A stretch of 64,000 bases of DNA from the NCBI GenBank assembly GCA_036496285.1, contig DASXLI010000019.1, positions 14,427-78,426 of the forward strand, in the 5' to 3' direction. Below the pieces are notes generated by a model. That model saw nothing but the letters and a program-made list of their open reading frames with translations. It made no database searches and was not told where the DNA came from. The position numbers and the translations under genes are program-made. Positions 53,656-62,675 of this stretch are shown in pieces. This stretch comes from DP-19 sp036496285 (GTDB lineage Bacteria > Desulfobacterota > Binatia > UTPRO1). Positions within the stretch are counted from its first letter, which is position 1, and each line of letters starts with the position of its first letter.

Positions 53656-55458
53656 CTACGGAGATTCTGCTCCGGTGTGCGTACGCTCCGCGAGAACCGC
53701 CGCGAGGTTCGCGCGCGCCGGTGCGAAATCGGGTCGAGCGCGCAGCGCCGCCCGGAACTCGGCCTCCGCCTCGGCGAGCCGTCCTTCGTTCGCGAGGACG
53801 ATCCCGAGGTTGTTCCGCGCCTCGACGAGATCCGGATCGAGCACGCGCGCGCGCTCGAGATGTCGCCGTGCGGCCTCCGTGCGCTCCTGGCTGAGCAGGA
53901 CGTTGGCGAGATCGTTGTGATCCATCGCGCTCTCGTGCGTCGCGAGCGCCTTGCGATACTGCGCCGCGGCCGCGGCGTACTGCCCGCGGCCGACGAGCAG
54001 CCGCGCCAGCTCACGCCTGGCGCTCACGTAGTCGGGACGAAGCTTGAGCGCCCGTCGATAGCGGGTGATCGCCCGATCGACGCGACCCTCGCGGGCATCG
54101 ATCCCCGCGAGCGCGTAGTACGCGATGGCCGCGCGCGGATTGCGCACGAGCGTCGTCGTCCAGAGCGTGGTGGAGTCGTGCCAGACCTGCGTCTGACGCC
54201 ACGTGAGCACGGCGAGTAGCGCCAGCACGGCGGAGAACCCGACGGCGCCGGCGCGGCGCGCCGACGTCGACTGCCACCAAGAAAAGGCGCCGATCTCCCA
54301 CACGACCGCGGTGAAGATGCCGAGGAGCGGCAGATACGTGTACCGGTCCGCCATCGCCTGGCCGCCGACCTGAACGATGCCGATCACGGGCAGCAGGGTG
54401 ACGACGTACCACGCCCAGCCGACCGCGATGTGCGGACGCCGTCGGGCACCGGCGATCGCGTAGACGGTCACTCCGACGACGAAGGCGGCCGAGGCGACGA
54501 CGACCCCCGGCGACAGCGGCTCGCCTTCGAGCGCGGGATGCGAGTACCAGGGCGACAGCCGCGCCGGCCACACGGCGAGCTCCAGATAGCGGACGTACGA
54601 TACGACGGCGTTCGCGAGGCGTGCCCCGATCGGGACGAGGCTCCTGTCCCGGATGCCGCCTTCCGCGCGTTGCGCGGCGACGGCGACCGTCGCGGCGACG
54701 GCGGCGAGCGCGGCAAACGGCGCCTTCTCGACGATCGCACCCCGCGACCAACGACCGAGCGGCCACCAATCGAGCAGCAGCAGCACGAGCGGCAACGTCA
54801 CGCCCATGGGCTTGGCCAGGAGTCCGGCCGCGAACGCGAGCATCACGACCGCGTAGCGCGAGGCGCTCGGCCGCCGCGCGTATGCGACGTACGCGCCGAG
54901 CGCGCCGAGCCAGCAGAGGGCGCTCAGGAGATCCTTGCGCTCCGCGATCCACGCGACCGATTCGACGTGCAGCGGATGCAGACCGAAGAGCGCCGCCACC
55001 GCCGCGCTTCGCCACAGCGCGCCGGTGAGCGCGCGCCACACCACGAACACCAGCACCGTGTTCGCGACGTGCAGGAGAAGCGCGGTCGCGTGATGCCCGA
55101 CGGGATTCAGGCCCCAGAGCGTGCCGTCGAGCGCGTGCGACAGCCAGGTGAGCGGGATCCAGTTGCCGGTATGAAACGTCGTGAACGCCCACCGGACGTT
55201 CGCCCACGACAGCCCGCGCACGTACGGGTTCCGCAGGACGTAGATGTTGTCGTCCCATTCGAGGAACTGCCCGCGGAGCGCCGGCGCGTACGCCGCGACG
55301 ACGACGGCAGCGAGTGCCAGCGCGACGACCATTGGTCGCGCGGTCAGCACGGACGAGGACGGTCGCGGCGGGGCGTCGCCGGCGCCTCGCGCCGTGCTCG
55401 CGGGACCGCGCGCGGGGGCGGCCGTCGGTCGGCGCCGGCTCATGTCGGCAGGAAGCAT
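53656..55458 (-). CDS. TPR-bearing GT-C/TMTC-like membrane protein
   Basis: 600 residues: about twelve hydrophobic segments, with the acid-rich first loop (FLEWDDNIYVLRNPYVRG) and H-x-x-x-HVESVAWIAERKD, the pattern of the TMTC/O-mannosyltransferase-related group, then four to five C-terminal TPRs (AIAYYALAGIDAREGRVDRA, DLANVLLSQERTEAARRHL, NLGIVLANEGRLAEAEAEF). An alternative start at 55443 is possible. Facing the 52011 gene tail to tail. Probable surface glycosylation role. Confidence 0.85.
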   Translation of the reverse strand: MLPADMSRRRPTAAPARGPASTARGAGDAPPRPSSSVLTARPMVVALALAAVVVAAYAPALRGQFLEWDDNIYVLRNPYVRGLSWANVRWAFTTFHTGNWIPLTWLSHALDGTLWGLNPVGHHATALLLHVANTVLVFVVWRALTGALWRSAAVAALFGLHPLHVESVAWIAERKDLLSALCWLGALGAYVAYARRPSASRYAVVMLAFAAGLLAKPMGVTLPLVLLLLDWWPLGRWSRGAIVEKAPFAALAAVAATVAVAAQRAEGGIRDRSLVPIGARLANAVVSYVRYLELAVWPARLSPWYSHPALEGEPLSPGVVVASAAFVVGVTVYAIAGARRRPHIAVGWAWYVVTLLPVIGIVQVGGQAMADRYTYLPLLGIFTAVVWEIGAFSWWQSTSARRAGAVGFSAVLALLAVLTWRQTQVWHDSTTLWTTTLVRNPRAAIAYYALAGIDAREGRVDRAITRYRRALKLRPDYVSARRELARLLVGRGQYAAAAAQYRKALATHESAMDHNDLANVLLSQERTEAARRHLERARVLDPDLVEARNNLGIVLANEGRLAEAEAEFRAALRARPDFAPARANLAAVLAERTHTGAESP

Positions 55459-55516
55459 TGATCGGCTGCTCGACGCAAACGGGTCGTCGCGGCCGCCGCG
55501 TGCGGCGGCTGTCCGC

Positions 55517-55891
55517 TCACTCCACTTTGGGCGCGACGCGCAGGATGTCCCAGCGGCGCAGATGCACCTCCCCGGCCGGCGCCCCGCGGCGTTTGCTGAC
55601 GTCGCGTACGCGGCAGACGTGGACGTTGACGCGGCGGGCGTTCCGGGCCTTCGAGTGCCAGGCAGTGAGCTCCGCGGCGCGGGTCAGCACCGCCTTCGGG
55701 ACGTCGGGCTCGTCCTCGGGGACCCGTACCACGACGTGGCTCCCCGGCGTGCCTCCGGCCACGTGCATCCAGTAGTCCCGGGGATCAGCGACCTCGAACG
55801 TCAGCTCGTCGTTCTCCTCGTCGCTGCGGCCGACCAGGATCTCCCAGCCGTCGACGACGACGCACCGGTATGGACGCCCCTTGCTCCCCAT
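55517..55891 (-). CDS. Stand-alone NFACT-R domain protein
   Basis: 124 residues spanning one NFACT-R (DUF814) domain: YRCVVVDGWEILVGRSDEENDELTF, DYWMHVAGGTPGSHVVVRVPEDEP, WHSKARNARRVNVHVCRVRDVSKRRGA. In full-length NEMF/RqcH this C-terminal RNA-binding domain follows FpgNT and coiled-coil parts. Here only the R domain exists. A tRNA- or ribosome-binding role is plausible; RqcH-type Ala tailing is not possible with this domain alone. Confidence 0.88.
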   Translation of the reverse strand: MGSKGRPYRCVVVDGWEILVGRSDEENDELTFEVADPRDYWMHVAGGTPGSHVVVRVPEDEPDVPKAVLTRAAELTAWHSKARNARRVNVHVCRVRDVSKRRGAPAGEVHLRRWDILRVAPKVE

Positions 55892-55900
55892 CGCGCGACG

Positions 55901-56785
55901 TCAGCGCTGGCTGCCGTACTCGACGATGCCGTAGCCGATCCGGTCGCCGCAGCGGAACTCGGTGATCGCGTCGTCGACCCGGGTCGGCCCGATCTGCACC
56001 GGTCCGTGCGCCAGGACGCGCCCGCTGATGCTCCAGTCGCGGCCCCGCGCGTCACGCAGGGCGACGCGCACGGCGGTGTGGTCGTCGGTCGCCGGATCGT
56101 GCGTCCCTTCGACGTCGAGCGAGGCCGCGTCCATCGCGTCCGTGCCGTCCCACAGGCAGCCGATCGTGATGAATGTCTCCGGGGCGAGCCAGACCTTCAC
56201 CGCGTTGAACGAGAGGTCGTCGCCGAACTCGCCAGACACGTAGTACCAGCGGTTCAGACGCGTCCAGTCGCGCTCGCCGCCCCACGAATGGTCGCGGTGG
56301 CCGAAGGCGCGCGTGATCGCCACCCGCTCGGTGCCGACGCGCACCTGGCCGCTCACCCAGCCCGACTGCTCGAGGTGGCGCTGCATGTCCTCGACCGGCA
56401 CGCCCTGCGGCACGGGCCAGGGATGTGCCGGCGAGAACGCGGTCCACTCGACGTCGATCCCGACCTCGGGCGCCTCGTACGTGAGGCGCCAGCGGCGGAG
56501 CGGCTCCGTGCAGCGGTAGGTCACGCCGCCGACGGTGACGCCGCCGTCGATGTCGCCGGCCGGCACCGGCCGCGCGAGCGAGGTGGCGTCGTGGAGCATC
56601 GTGCCGTCGCGGGTGATGAGCATCCACACGTTGGCGAGGTTCTGCAGGGGCAGGAGGCCGATGCGGGTAACGACGCCGATCCGGCTTGCGGGGTCGTAGA
56701 ACGGGAACCACCACGACTCGTTCCAGAGCGGCTTCGCGGCCGCGCCTGGCACGTGTCGACGATCGTCGGCGGCGGTGACGGTCAT
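55901..56785 (-). CDS. Lipocalin-like (hydroxyneurosporene-synthase-fold) protein of unknown function
   Basis: 294 residues, beta-rich. Features resemble the DUF7064/CrtC-like group: NESWWFPFYDPASRIG near the start, an AFGHRDHSWGGERDW motif and GYGIVEYGS at the end. Neighbours are a phosphotransferase and a small unknown gene, a trio that recurs in environmental genomes in my recollection (not verified here). Substrate and reaction unknown. The gap to the upstream gene is 2 bp. Confidence 0.72.
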   Translation of the reverse strand: MTVTAADDRRHVPGAAAKPLWNESWWFPFYDPASRIGVVTRIGLLPLQNLANVWMLITRDGTMLHDATSLARPVPAGDIDGGVTVGGVTYRCTEPLRRWRLTYEAPEVGIDVEWTAFSPAHPWPVPQGVPVEDMQRHLEQSGWVSGQVRVGTERVAITRAFGHRDHSWGGERDWTRLNRWYYVSGEFGDDLSFNAVKVWLAPETFITIGCLWDGTDAMDAASLDVEGTHDPATDDHTAVRVALRDARGRDWSISGRVLAHGPVQIGPTRVDDAITEFRCGDRIGYGIVEYGSQR

Positions 56786-56787
56786 GG

Positions 56788-57261
56788 CTATCCTTGCGAG
56801 ATGCGGTTCAGGAGCGGGCGCTGCGTGCGCATCACGTCGCGCAGGGCCTGGTTCACGAGATGCCTGCGGAGCGGCGCAACCGCCTCGACCATGCCGGGGC
56901 TGTCGTGCGCGCCGTCGGCCACGATGAGCGCGTCGACGAGAGCGCCATCGAGCGCGCGGCCGCGCGCCTCACGCTCCGTCTCACCCTTGGCCGCGAGCAG
57001 TCCCGCGCGGACCCGGGCGCTCTCGGCGTGCAGGCCGAGCGCCTCGAGCCTGCCCGCGAAGTCGGCGAGCGCCGCCGAGGCGCCGCTCAGCTCCTCGTCG
57101 CGGACGTCGGCGCGCCATTCGACGAGATCCTGCACGTTGGCGAGGACCTCGATCGCGGTGAAGACGAGGCCGCGCGCGGCGCGGTCGCCGACCGCGGGCA
57201 GCACGTCTTCCTCGAGCGTGCGGGCGACGCCGGCGAGAACGGTGGCGGGAGGCAGTCGCAT
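56788..57261 (-). CDS. Small helical protein of unknown function
   Basis: 157 residues, rich in Ala, Arg, Leu and Glu and largely alpha-helical in pattern (TLEEDVLPAVGDRAARGLV, ALADFAGRLEALGL, VAPLRRHLVNQALRDVMRTQ). No membrane segment or motif. Sits 2 bp before the lipocalin-like gene and 10 bp after the phosphotransferase, so it is co-expressed with both. Confidence 0.65.
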   Translation of the reverse strand: MRLPPATVLAGVARTLEEDVLPAVGDRAARGLVFTAIEVLANVQDLVEWRADVRDEELSGASAALADFAGRLEALGLHAESARVRAGLLAAKGETEREARGRALDGALVDALIVADGAHDSPGMVEAVAPLRRHLVNQALRDVMRTQRPLLNRISQG

Positions 57262-57271
57262 CGCGCGCTTC

Positions 57272-58285
57272 CTACAACAGTCCGCGGGCGTTCGCGATGG
57301 CCGCGGCCATGTAGCCCCATTGGTGATCGAAGAGCGCCATGCGGAGATCGCGCGTGCGGCCCTCCCGGAAGGCGTGCAGGCCGGTCAGCATGATCGCGGC
57401 CATCTTCACCGTCGCCAGCACCTCGTAGAAGCGCACCCGCTCCGGATCGACGCGCTGCCCCGACAGCTCCTCGTAGCGCGCGTACAGGCGCTCGCGCTCG
57501 AGCAGGTGGCACATGTACGGCGACTCGCCGCGCCAGAGCGCCATGCAGGCCCAGCCGAGGTCCTCCATCGGGTCGCCAAGGTGGATCATCTCCCAGTCGA
57601 GGATCGCGGCGATGCGGCCGTCGTGAACGAGGAAGTTGCCGGTCCGGTAGTCGCCGTGCACCAGAGTCGTCGCGTCGGCGGTGGGGCGGGAGCGGCGCAG
57701 CCAGAGCAGCGCCTCGGTGAGGACCGGGCGGGGCGGCCCGCTGGCGCGGTCGATGTAGCCCTCCCAGCGGGCGAGCTCGCGGCTCGCGGCACCGTCACCC
57801 GCCGACGGCGCGCCGAGGAAGTCGAGGCCGGCCGCGCGCCAATCGACCGCGTGCAGCGCGGCGAGGTTGGCGACGAAGTCCTCGCCGAGCCTGATGCGCT
57901 CGGCGTCGGTGAAGACCGGCTTCCCGTCCACCATGACCGGCAGCGGCACGGTGCCGGCGACGACCTCCATGACGTAGAAGGGCCGCTCCAGGACGGCGGG
58001 GTCACGCTCGTACCAGAAGACGCGCGGCGCACGCACGGCGGTCCCGGCGATCGCCGCGAGGACGCGGAACTCGGGCTCGGTGTCGTAGGGCTCGAGCAGC
58101 CCGGCCGCGGGCTGGCGCCGGACCACGTAGGTGCCCCGCTCCTCGCGGTCGTGCTCGCGCCACCCCACCTCGACACGGAAGGTCTCCTGGGAGAAGCCTT
58201 CGCTCATGCGGGTGACGCCAAGCACCTGCACCCCGGCGCGCGGCGCGAGACGGCGGGCGAAGTAGGCGGTGAGCGCGTCGATCAT
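57272..58285 (-). CDS. Phosphotransferase (APH/choline kinase-like)
   Basis: 337 residues with kinase-like motifs: MSEGFSQETFRVEV, VVRRQPAAGLL with the N-lobe Lys/Arg region, LVHGDYRTGNFLVHDGRI with the HGDxxxxN catalytic loop, and ILDWEMIHLGDPMEDLGW with the DFG-like metal aspartate. Likely acts on a small hydroxylated molecule or acyl-CoA-related substrate. ATG at 58285 is preferred over a far-upstream start. Ten bases downstream of the PII gene. Confidence 0.88.
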   Translation of the reverse strand: MIDALTAYFARRLAPRAGVQVLGVTRMSEGFSQETFRVEVGWREHDREERGTYVVRRQPAAGLLEPYDTEPEFRVLAAIAGTAVRAPRVFWYERDPAVLERPFYVMEVVAGTVPLPVMVDGKPVFTDAERIRLGEDFVANLAALHAVDWRAAGLDFLGAPSAGDGAASRELARWEGYIDRASGPPRPVLTEALLWLRRSRPTADATTLVHGDYRTGNFLVHDGRIAAILDWEMIHLGDPMEDLGWACMALWRGESPYMCHLLERERLYARYEELSGQRVDPERVRFYEVLATVKMAAIMLTGLHAFREGRTRDLRMALFDHQWGYMAAAIANARGLL

Positions 58286-58295
58286 GCCGGCACGC

Positions 58296-58634
58296 TCAGA
58301 TCGCGTCGCTCCCGCGCTCGCCGGTACGGATGCGCAGCACCTCGTCCACCGGCAGGACGAAGATCTTGCCGTCGCCGATCTTGCCCGTCCGCGCCGAGCG
58401 CTTGATCGCCTCGACGATCTGCGACGCCTTCCAGTCATCGAGCACGATCTCGAGCCGCAGCTTCGGCAGGAACTCGATCACGTACTCCGCCCCCCGGTGC
58501 AGCTCGGTATGTCCCTTCTGCCGGCCGAAGCCGCGCACCTCGGTCACGGTGAGACCGGTGATGCCGACCTTCGACAGCGCCTCCTGCACCTCCTTGAGCT
58601 TGAAGGTCCGGATGATGGCCTCGACCTTTTTCAC
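58296..58634 (-). CDS. glnB: PII signal-transduction protein (second copy)
   Basis: 112 residues, standard PII: FKLKEVQEALSKVGITGLTVTEVRGFGRQ, T-loop KGHTELHRGAEYVIEF with the uridylylation Tyr51 kept and residue 46 His in place of Tyr, and GKIGDGKIFVLPVDEVLRIRTGERGSDAI. Senses 2-oxoglutarate and ATP/ADP and controls nitrogen enzymes. It follows the response-regulator gene by 22 bp; paralog of glnK at 62276-62614. Confidence 0.94.
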   Translation of the reverse strand: MKKVEAIIRTFKLKEVQEALSKVGITGLTVTEVRGFGRQKGHTELHRGAEYVIEFLPKLRLEIVLDDWKASQIVEAIKRSARTGKIGDGKIFVLPVDEVLRIRTGERGSDAI

Positions 58635-58656
58635 GTCCTCCGCTTCGATGTCGCGG

Positions 58657-59292
58657 TCATGAGTGCCGCTCGTGCGCTCCGATGATGCCCATACGCACCG
58701 CGTAGAGCGCCAGCTCCACCCGGTCGCGGATCCCGAGCTTCTGGAAGATGTTGTTCACGTGCGTCTTGACGGTGACCTCGCTGATCGCGAGCTCCGCCGC
58801 CACCTCGGCGTTGCGCAGCCCGCGCGCGACGTGCTTGGTGATCTCGCGCTCGCGCGGCGTGAGCGCCGCGCCCGCCGGCTCGCGCAGGCGCTCGACGACC
58901 TTCGTCTGCAGCGCCGGAGGCAGCCAGACCCCACCCCCGACGACCGCATGAATTGCGGTGAGCAGCGTCTCGATGGCGAAACGCTTGAAGACCACGCCTC
59001 GTGCCCCGGCTTGAATGGCGGCGATGGCATCGTCGACCCGCTCGCTCGCGGTGACGATGACGATCGCGACGCGCAGCGCGAGGGTCTCGATGTCGCACAG
59101 CACACTGCGCTCCATCTGCAGATCGAGGAGTAGGACATCGCACGGCGTCCGATCGAGCATCGCCGCGAGGTCGGCGGCGCGCTCGAGCTCGGCGACGACC
59201 TCGATGCCTTCCTCCAGGCGCAGCATCGAGCGCAGGCCCTGGCGGAACAGCGCGTGGTCGTCGGCGATGGCGACGCGGATCGGGCTCGTCAT
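58657..59292 (-). CDS. NarL/FixJ-family response regulator
   Basis: 211 residues: receiver domain with acidic pocket VAIADDH (D11/D12), phospho-acceptor Asp57 in VLLLDLQ, and LuxR-type HTH (LTPREREITKHVARGLRNAEVAAELAISEVTVKTHVNNIFQKLGI). ATG at 59292 overlaps the kinase stop (ATGA). Pairs with the histidine kinase next to it. The MPxMDG-type loop after the Asp is replaced by QMERSVLCDI, so the region is somewhat divergent. Confidence 0.9.
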   Translation of the reverse strand: MTSPIRVAIADDHALFRQGLRSMLRLEEGIEVVAELERAADLAAMLDRTPCDVLLLDLQMERSVLCDIETLALRVAIVIVTASERVDDAIAAIQAGARGVVFKRFAIETLLTAIHAVVGGGVWLPPALQTKVVERLREPAGAALTPREREITKHVARGLRNAEVAAELAISEVTVKTHVNNIFQKLGIRDRVELALYAVRMGIIGAHERHS

Positions 59293-60386
59293 ATCGCCGG
59301 CAACTGGACACGGAGGTGGCCGCCGCCATCGTAGCGCTCGTCGATCGAGATCTCGCCGCCGAGCTCGGCGACGCGTGAGGCGATGGACCAAGGCGGATCG
59401 TGGAAGCCGATGCCATCGTCGTCGACCGCAAGGGTGAGGTAGCTCTTCACGGCACGGACGCGGATGTCGGCCGAGCGCGCGTGCGCATGACGGGTGACGT
59501 TCCGTGTCGCCTCGAGCATGATGAGCAGGACGTGCTCCACGAGCGCCGCGTCACCGGCAAAATGCGCGGATACGAGAAACCGGGTCGCCGCGTTCGGCTC
59601 CGCCGAGAGCGGCAGAGCCTCACGCTCGACCAGCGAATGGATGTAGTCGCGGATCTCGTCGTGCTCGCGGTTCACGCCGGCTTGGAGCTCGGCGAGCTCG
59701 TGGAGGACCTCCTCCGCCCGTCCACGCTGCAGGAGCTGTCGGCAGCTCTCCAGCCGAAGGTTCACGCCTGCGAGCGCTTGCGCGTACCCGTCGTGCAGCG
59801 AGCGCGCGATACGCTCCCGTTGTGAGCTTGCCTCGAGCGTCCGGAGCCGCTCCTCCTGGTTGAGCCGATGCTGGCCAAGATAGCCGACGAGATACCCGGT
59901 CATCCCGAGATACGCAGCGCGCATCACGTAGTAATGCTGGCCGCTCGGCGCGGAGAGCACGGTCAGCGTCGTGTAGAAGAGCAGGCTGAACGCGGTCACG
60001 ATCAAGGCCGACCGCAGGCCGCTGCGCAGCCCGACGCTCAGGACGGCAAAGGCGAAGAAGACGTAGTAGAGGCTGGTGACGCCCTCGGTGACGAGGGCGA
60101 TTGCGGCGCCGAACAGCACGTCTGCGGCGGTCGCGATGGCGGCGAGCCGGGCGAGCGGAGGCTCGCGCATCGCGTAGGCGGACGCGAGCACCACGCTGTA
60201 CGCGAGATGCGCCAGGAGAACGCTCACCCAGTAGCGGTTCAGGACGAACGTGCCGCCGGTCAGCGGCAGCCAACGCGTCAGCGTCGGCTCGGTGGGATCG
60301 ACGTACCAGGCGAGGATCGCCGCCAGCGAGAGCAAGACGCGGCAGCGGGCAACGCTCCGCTCCATCTCGAGCGCGGGAGAACTCAT
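59289..60386 (-). CDS. Membrane histidine kinase (NarX/DesK HisKA_3 family)
   Basis: 365 residues: six to seven N-terminal hydrophobic segments, then HisKA_3 (RERIARSLHDGYAQALAGVNLRLE with the phospho-His in SLHDG), and an HATPase_c domain (LEATRNVTRHAHARSADI, VDDDGIGF, GGHLRVQLP). The ATG at 60386 (MSSPALEMERSV) is used rather than an ORF starting further upstream without support. No periplasmic sensor domain of size, so it may sense within the membrane. Downstream of amt. Confidence 0.9.
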   Translation of the reverse strand: MSSPALEMERSVARCRVLLSLAAILAWYVDPTEPTLTRWLPLTGGTFVLNRYWVSVLLAHLAYSVVLASAYAMREPPLARLAAIATAADVLFGAAIALVTEGVTSLYYVFFAFAVLSVGLRSGLRSALIVTAFSLLFYTTLTVLSAPSGQHYYVMRAAYLGMTGYLVGYLGQHRLNQEERLRTLEASSQRERIARSLHDGYAQALAGVNLRLESCRQLLQRGRAEEVLHELAELQAGVNREHDEIRDYIHSLVEREALPLSAEPNAATRFLVSAHFAGDAALVEHVLLIMLEATRNVTRHAHARSADIRVRAVKSYLTLAVDDDGIGFHDPPWSIASRVAELGGEISIDERYDGGGHLRVQLPAI

Positions 60387-60440
60387 GGCCACCTCGGCGC
60401 CATTGTGCCCTCTCCCAGCCCACCGATGCCAGACGCGCGA

Positions 60441-60468
60441 GGGGCGAGCGGGTTGCCCCGCTCGCCCC
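60441..60468 (-). terminator. Perfect 12-bp hairpin between amt and the histidine kinase gene
   Basis: GGGGCGAGCGGG and its exact complement, separated by TTGC (60453-60456). Located 59 bp after the amt stop and 55 bp before the kinase start. No U-tract on the minus-strand side, so it may act as a weak terminator, an mRNA end stabiliser or an attenuator between the two parts of the run. Confidence 0.55.
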
Positions 60469-60526
60469 TTCCTTCGAGCCAACCGGAGCCGACGGACCGT
60501 GCCGCGCCGCGCTCCAGCCATCCATA

Positions 60527-62227
60527 CTACCCCGCCATCCGCTGACTCGTGGGATGGATCTGGAAGTCCGGATAGCCGATCGTCCCCATCTCGGGGCCGT
60601 CGAGACCCTCGAGCTCGGTCTCGCGCGACACGCGAATCGGCGTGATCATGTCGCTCACCTTGAACCAGACGTAGGCCATCGCGAAGGCGAAGACCGCGAG
60701 GACGGCGCAATCGATCGCCTGCATGACGAACTGCGAGAAGTCGCCGTACAGCAGGCCGCGCACGCCGTCGGAGCCGTACGCCTTCACCATCTCGTCGCGG
60801 ATGACGCCGTTCCAGCCCGCACCGTACTCACCGGTCGCAAAGATGCCGACGGACAGCACGCCCCAGAGACCGTTCACGCCGTGCACGGAGATGGCGCCGC
60901 ACGGATCATCGACGCCACGAGCCTCGAAGAAGAAGACGCTGTAGATGACCAGGACACCGGCGATCGCGCCGATGATGGCCGCTCCAACCGGGTTTACAAA
61001 CGCACACGGCGCGGTGATCGCGACCAGGCCGGCCAACATGCCGTTGCACATCATCGTCGGATCCGGCTTGAGCCCCTTCATGCTGAGCGCGAGATACGAG
61101 CCCAGCGCGCCAGTGATGCTCGCCAGCATCGTATTGACGACGACGAAGCTGATCCGAAGATCGGTCCCGGCGAGGGTCGAGCCCGGATTGAATCCGAACC
61201 AGCCGAACGCGAGGATGAAGGTCCCCAGCACGACCATCGGCACGTTGTGGCCCGGGAGCGCCTGGGCGTGTCCCTTCGAATCGTACTTTCCTATGCGCGA
61301 GCCGATCACCATTGCGCCGGCAAGTCCGATGATCCCTCCCATCCCGTGCACGACGCCGGACCCGGCGAAGTCGACGGCCCCATGGCCGAGACCCCAATTG
61401 ATACCGCCCTGCGCCAGGAAGCCGCCTCCCCAGAGCCAATTGGCGTAGATGCAATACGGCAGCGCGACCCAGAGCCCGTACAAGCAGAAGTTCTTCCACG
61501 CCCAGCGTTCCGCCATCGCGCCCGTCGGGATGGTCGCCGTGGTGTCCATGAACACCATCATGAAGAAGAAGAGCACCATCACGCCCGTGTCGTTCACCGC
61601 CCCGGTGAGGAAGAAGCCCTTGGTGCCCATGAGCCCGTAGGTGAACGCACCCGTGGCGGCTCCGGCAGCGTCGGTGGCAGCGCCGATCCCAATGCCGCTG
61701 TTCAACACCGAGAGCCCTGGTCCGAGGGAGGCGTACCATCCCGGAGGAACGGGACCGTTCCACCAATTTCCCCAGCCGAGCGCGAACCCGTACACCCAGA
61801 ACGCCAGGCAGCCGAGCGGATAGATCATGAAGTTCATCGCCGATGTATGTGCGGCGTTCTTGGCGCGGCAGAGTCCGGTCTCGACGAACATGAAGCCCGC
61901 CTGCATGAACATGACCAGGAAGCCGGTCACGAGCGCCCAGACGTAGTTGATCGAGTACAGATTGTGCACGACGCGGTCGTACACATCCGAGACGGAGAGC
62001 GAGCCCGGAACGTCACCCTTGGCATCACCCGCAGGAGCTGCCCAGGCTCCCGACGCGCCGCCCGTCGGATCGGGCCACACCGCCGGCTTCGCCGGATCGT
62101 TCGTCGCCGTGAAATAGCTCGGCAACTGCACGGCATCGTCCGCATGTACCGGAGCCGGACGCAGCGGCACGGCGAAGCCGAGCAGCACCAACGCCAGCAC
62201 ACCAACGAGTCGCTTTGTCTTCTTCAT
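60527..62227 (-). CDS. amt: Ammonium transporter
   Basis: 566 residues, signal peptide-like start (VLALVLLGFAVPLRPAPVHA) then an Amt channel with eleven helices: NDTGVMVLFFFMMVFMDTT, CIYANWLWGGGFLAQ, DFAGSGVVHGMGGIIGLAGAMVIGSR with the twin-His region, and VHGVNGLWGVLSVGIFATG. The N-terminal mature region has about 75 extra residues before the first helix. Moves ammonium and is regulated by GlnK trimers, encoded 49 bp upstream. Confidence 0.95.
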   Translation of the reverse strand: MKKTKRLVGVLALVLLGFAVPLRPAPVHADDAVQLPSYFTATNDPAKPAVWPDPTGGASGAWAAPAGDAKGDVPGSLSVSDVYDRVVHNLYSINYVWALVTGFLVMFMQAGFMFVETGLCRAKNAAHTSAMNFMIYPLGCLAFWVYGFALGWGNWWNGPVPPGWYASLGPGLSVLNSGIGIGAATDAAGAATGAFTYGLMGTKGFFLTGAVNDTGVMVLFFFMMVFMDTTATIPTGAMAERWAWKNFCLYGLWVALPYCIYANWLWGGGFLAQGGINWGLGHGAVDFAGSGVVHGMGGIIGLAGAMVIGSRIGKYDSKGHAQALPGHNVPMVVLGTFILAFGWFGFNPGSTLAGTDLRISFVVVNTMLASITGALGSYLALSMKGLKPDPTMMCNGMLAGLVAITAPCAFVNPVGAAIIGAIAGVLVIYSVFFFEARGVDDPCGAISVHGVNGLWGVLSVGIFATGEYGAGWNGVIRDEMVKAYGSDGVRGLLYGDFSQFVMQAIDCAVLAVFAFAMAYVWFKVSDMITPIRVSRETELEGLDGPEMGTIGYPDFQIHPTSQRMAG

Positions 62228-62275
62228 ACGAATTCTTCCCTCCGCGTTTGGATAGTTTCCCTGGATGGCGTCGCG

Positions 62276-62614
62276 TCAGACGGCGTCGCTTCCGCGCTCC
62301 CCCGTACGGATGCGCAGGACCTCCTCGACCGGCATCACGAAGATCTTTCCGTCGCCGATTTGACCCGACGTGGCCGACGTCCGGATGGCCTCGACGATCT
62401 GTGATGCCTTCGCGTCGTCGAGCACGATCTCGATCTTCAGCTTGGGCACGAATTCGACGACGTACTCGGCGCCGCGATAGAGTTCAGTGTGGCCCTTCTG
62501 GCGCCCGAAGCCCTTCACCTCGGTCACCGTGAGTCCCTGGACCCCGGCCTTCGACAGCGCGTCCTTCACCTCGTCCAGCTTGAATGGCTTGATGATCGCC
62601 TCGATCTTTTTCAT
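62276..62614 (-). CDS. glnK: PII protein GlnK
   Basis: 112 residues, begins MKKIEAIIKPFKLDEVKDAL with the PII signature and T-loop KGHTELYRGAEYVVEF (Tyr46 and Tyr51 both kept). ATG at 62614; an in-frame longer start is not supported. Located upstream of amt under a sigma-54-like promoter, the canonical glnK-amt operon. Blocks the Amt pore under nitrogen excess. Confidence 0.95.
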   Translation of the reverse strand: MKKIEAIIKPFKLDEVKDALSKAGVQGLTVTEVKGFGRQKGHTELYRGAEYVVEFVPKLKIEIVLDDAKASQIVEAIRTSATSGQIGDGKIFVMPVEEVLRIRTGERGSDAV

Positions 62615-62675
62615 ACGATGGAGTGCTCCGTTCGCCGCCCGAGCCGCGGCGGCCGTTGCGATTCGACAGGGCAAC

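Noticed and set aside
55244..58405. A 1053-codon open frame on the plus strand
   Set aside because: It runs antisense to five well-supported minus-strand genes. High GC keeps antisense frames open; its translation is Arg/Ala/Asp-rich with no domain.
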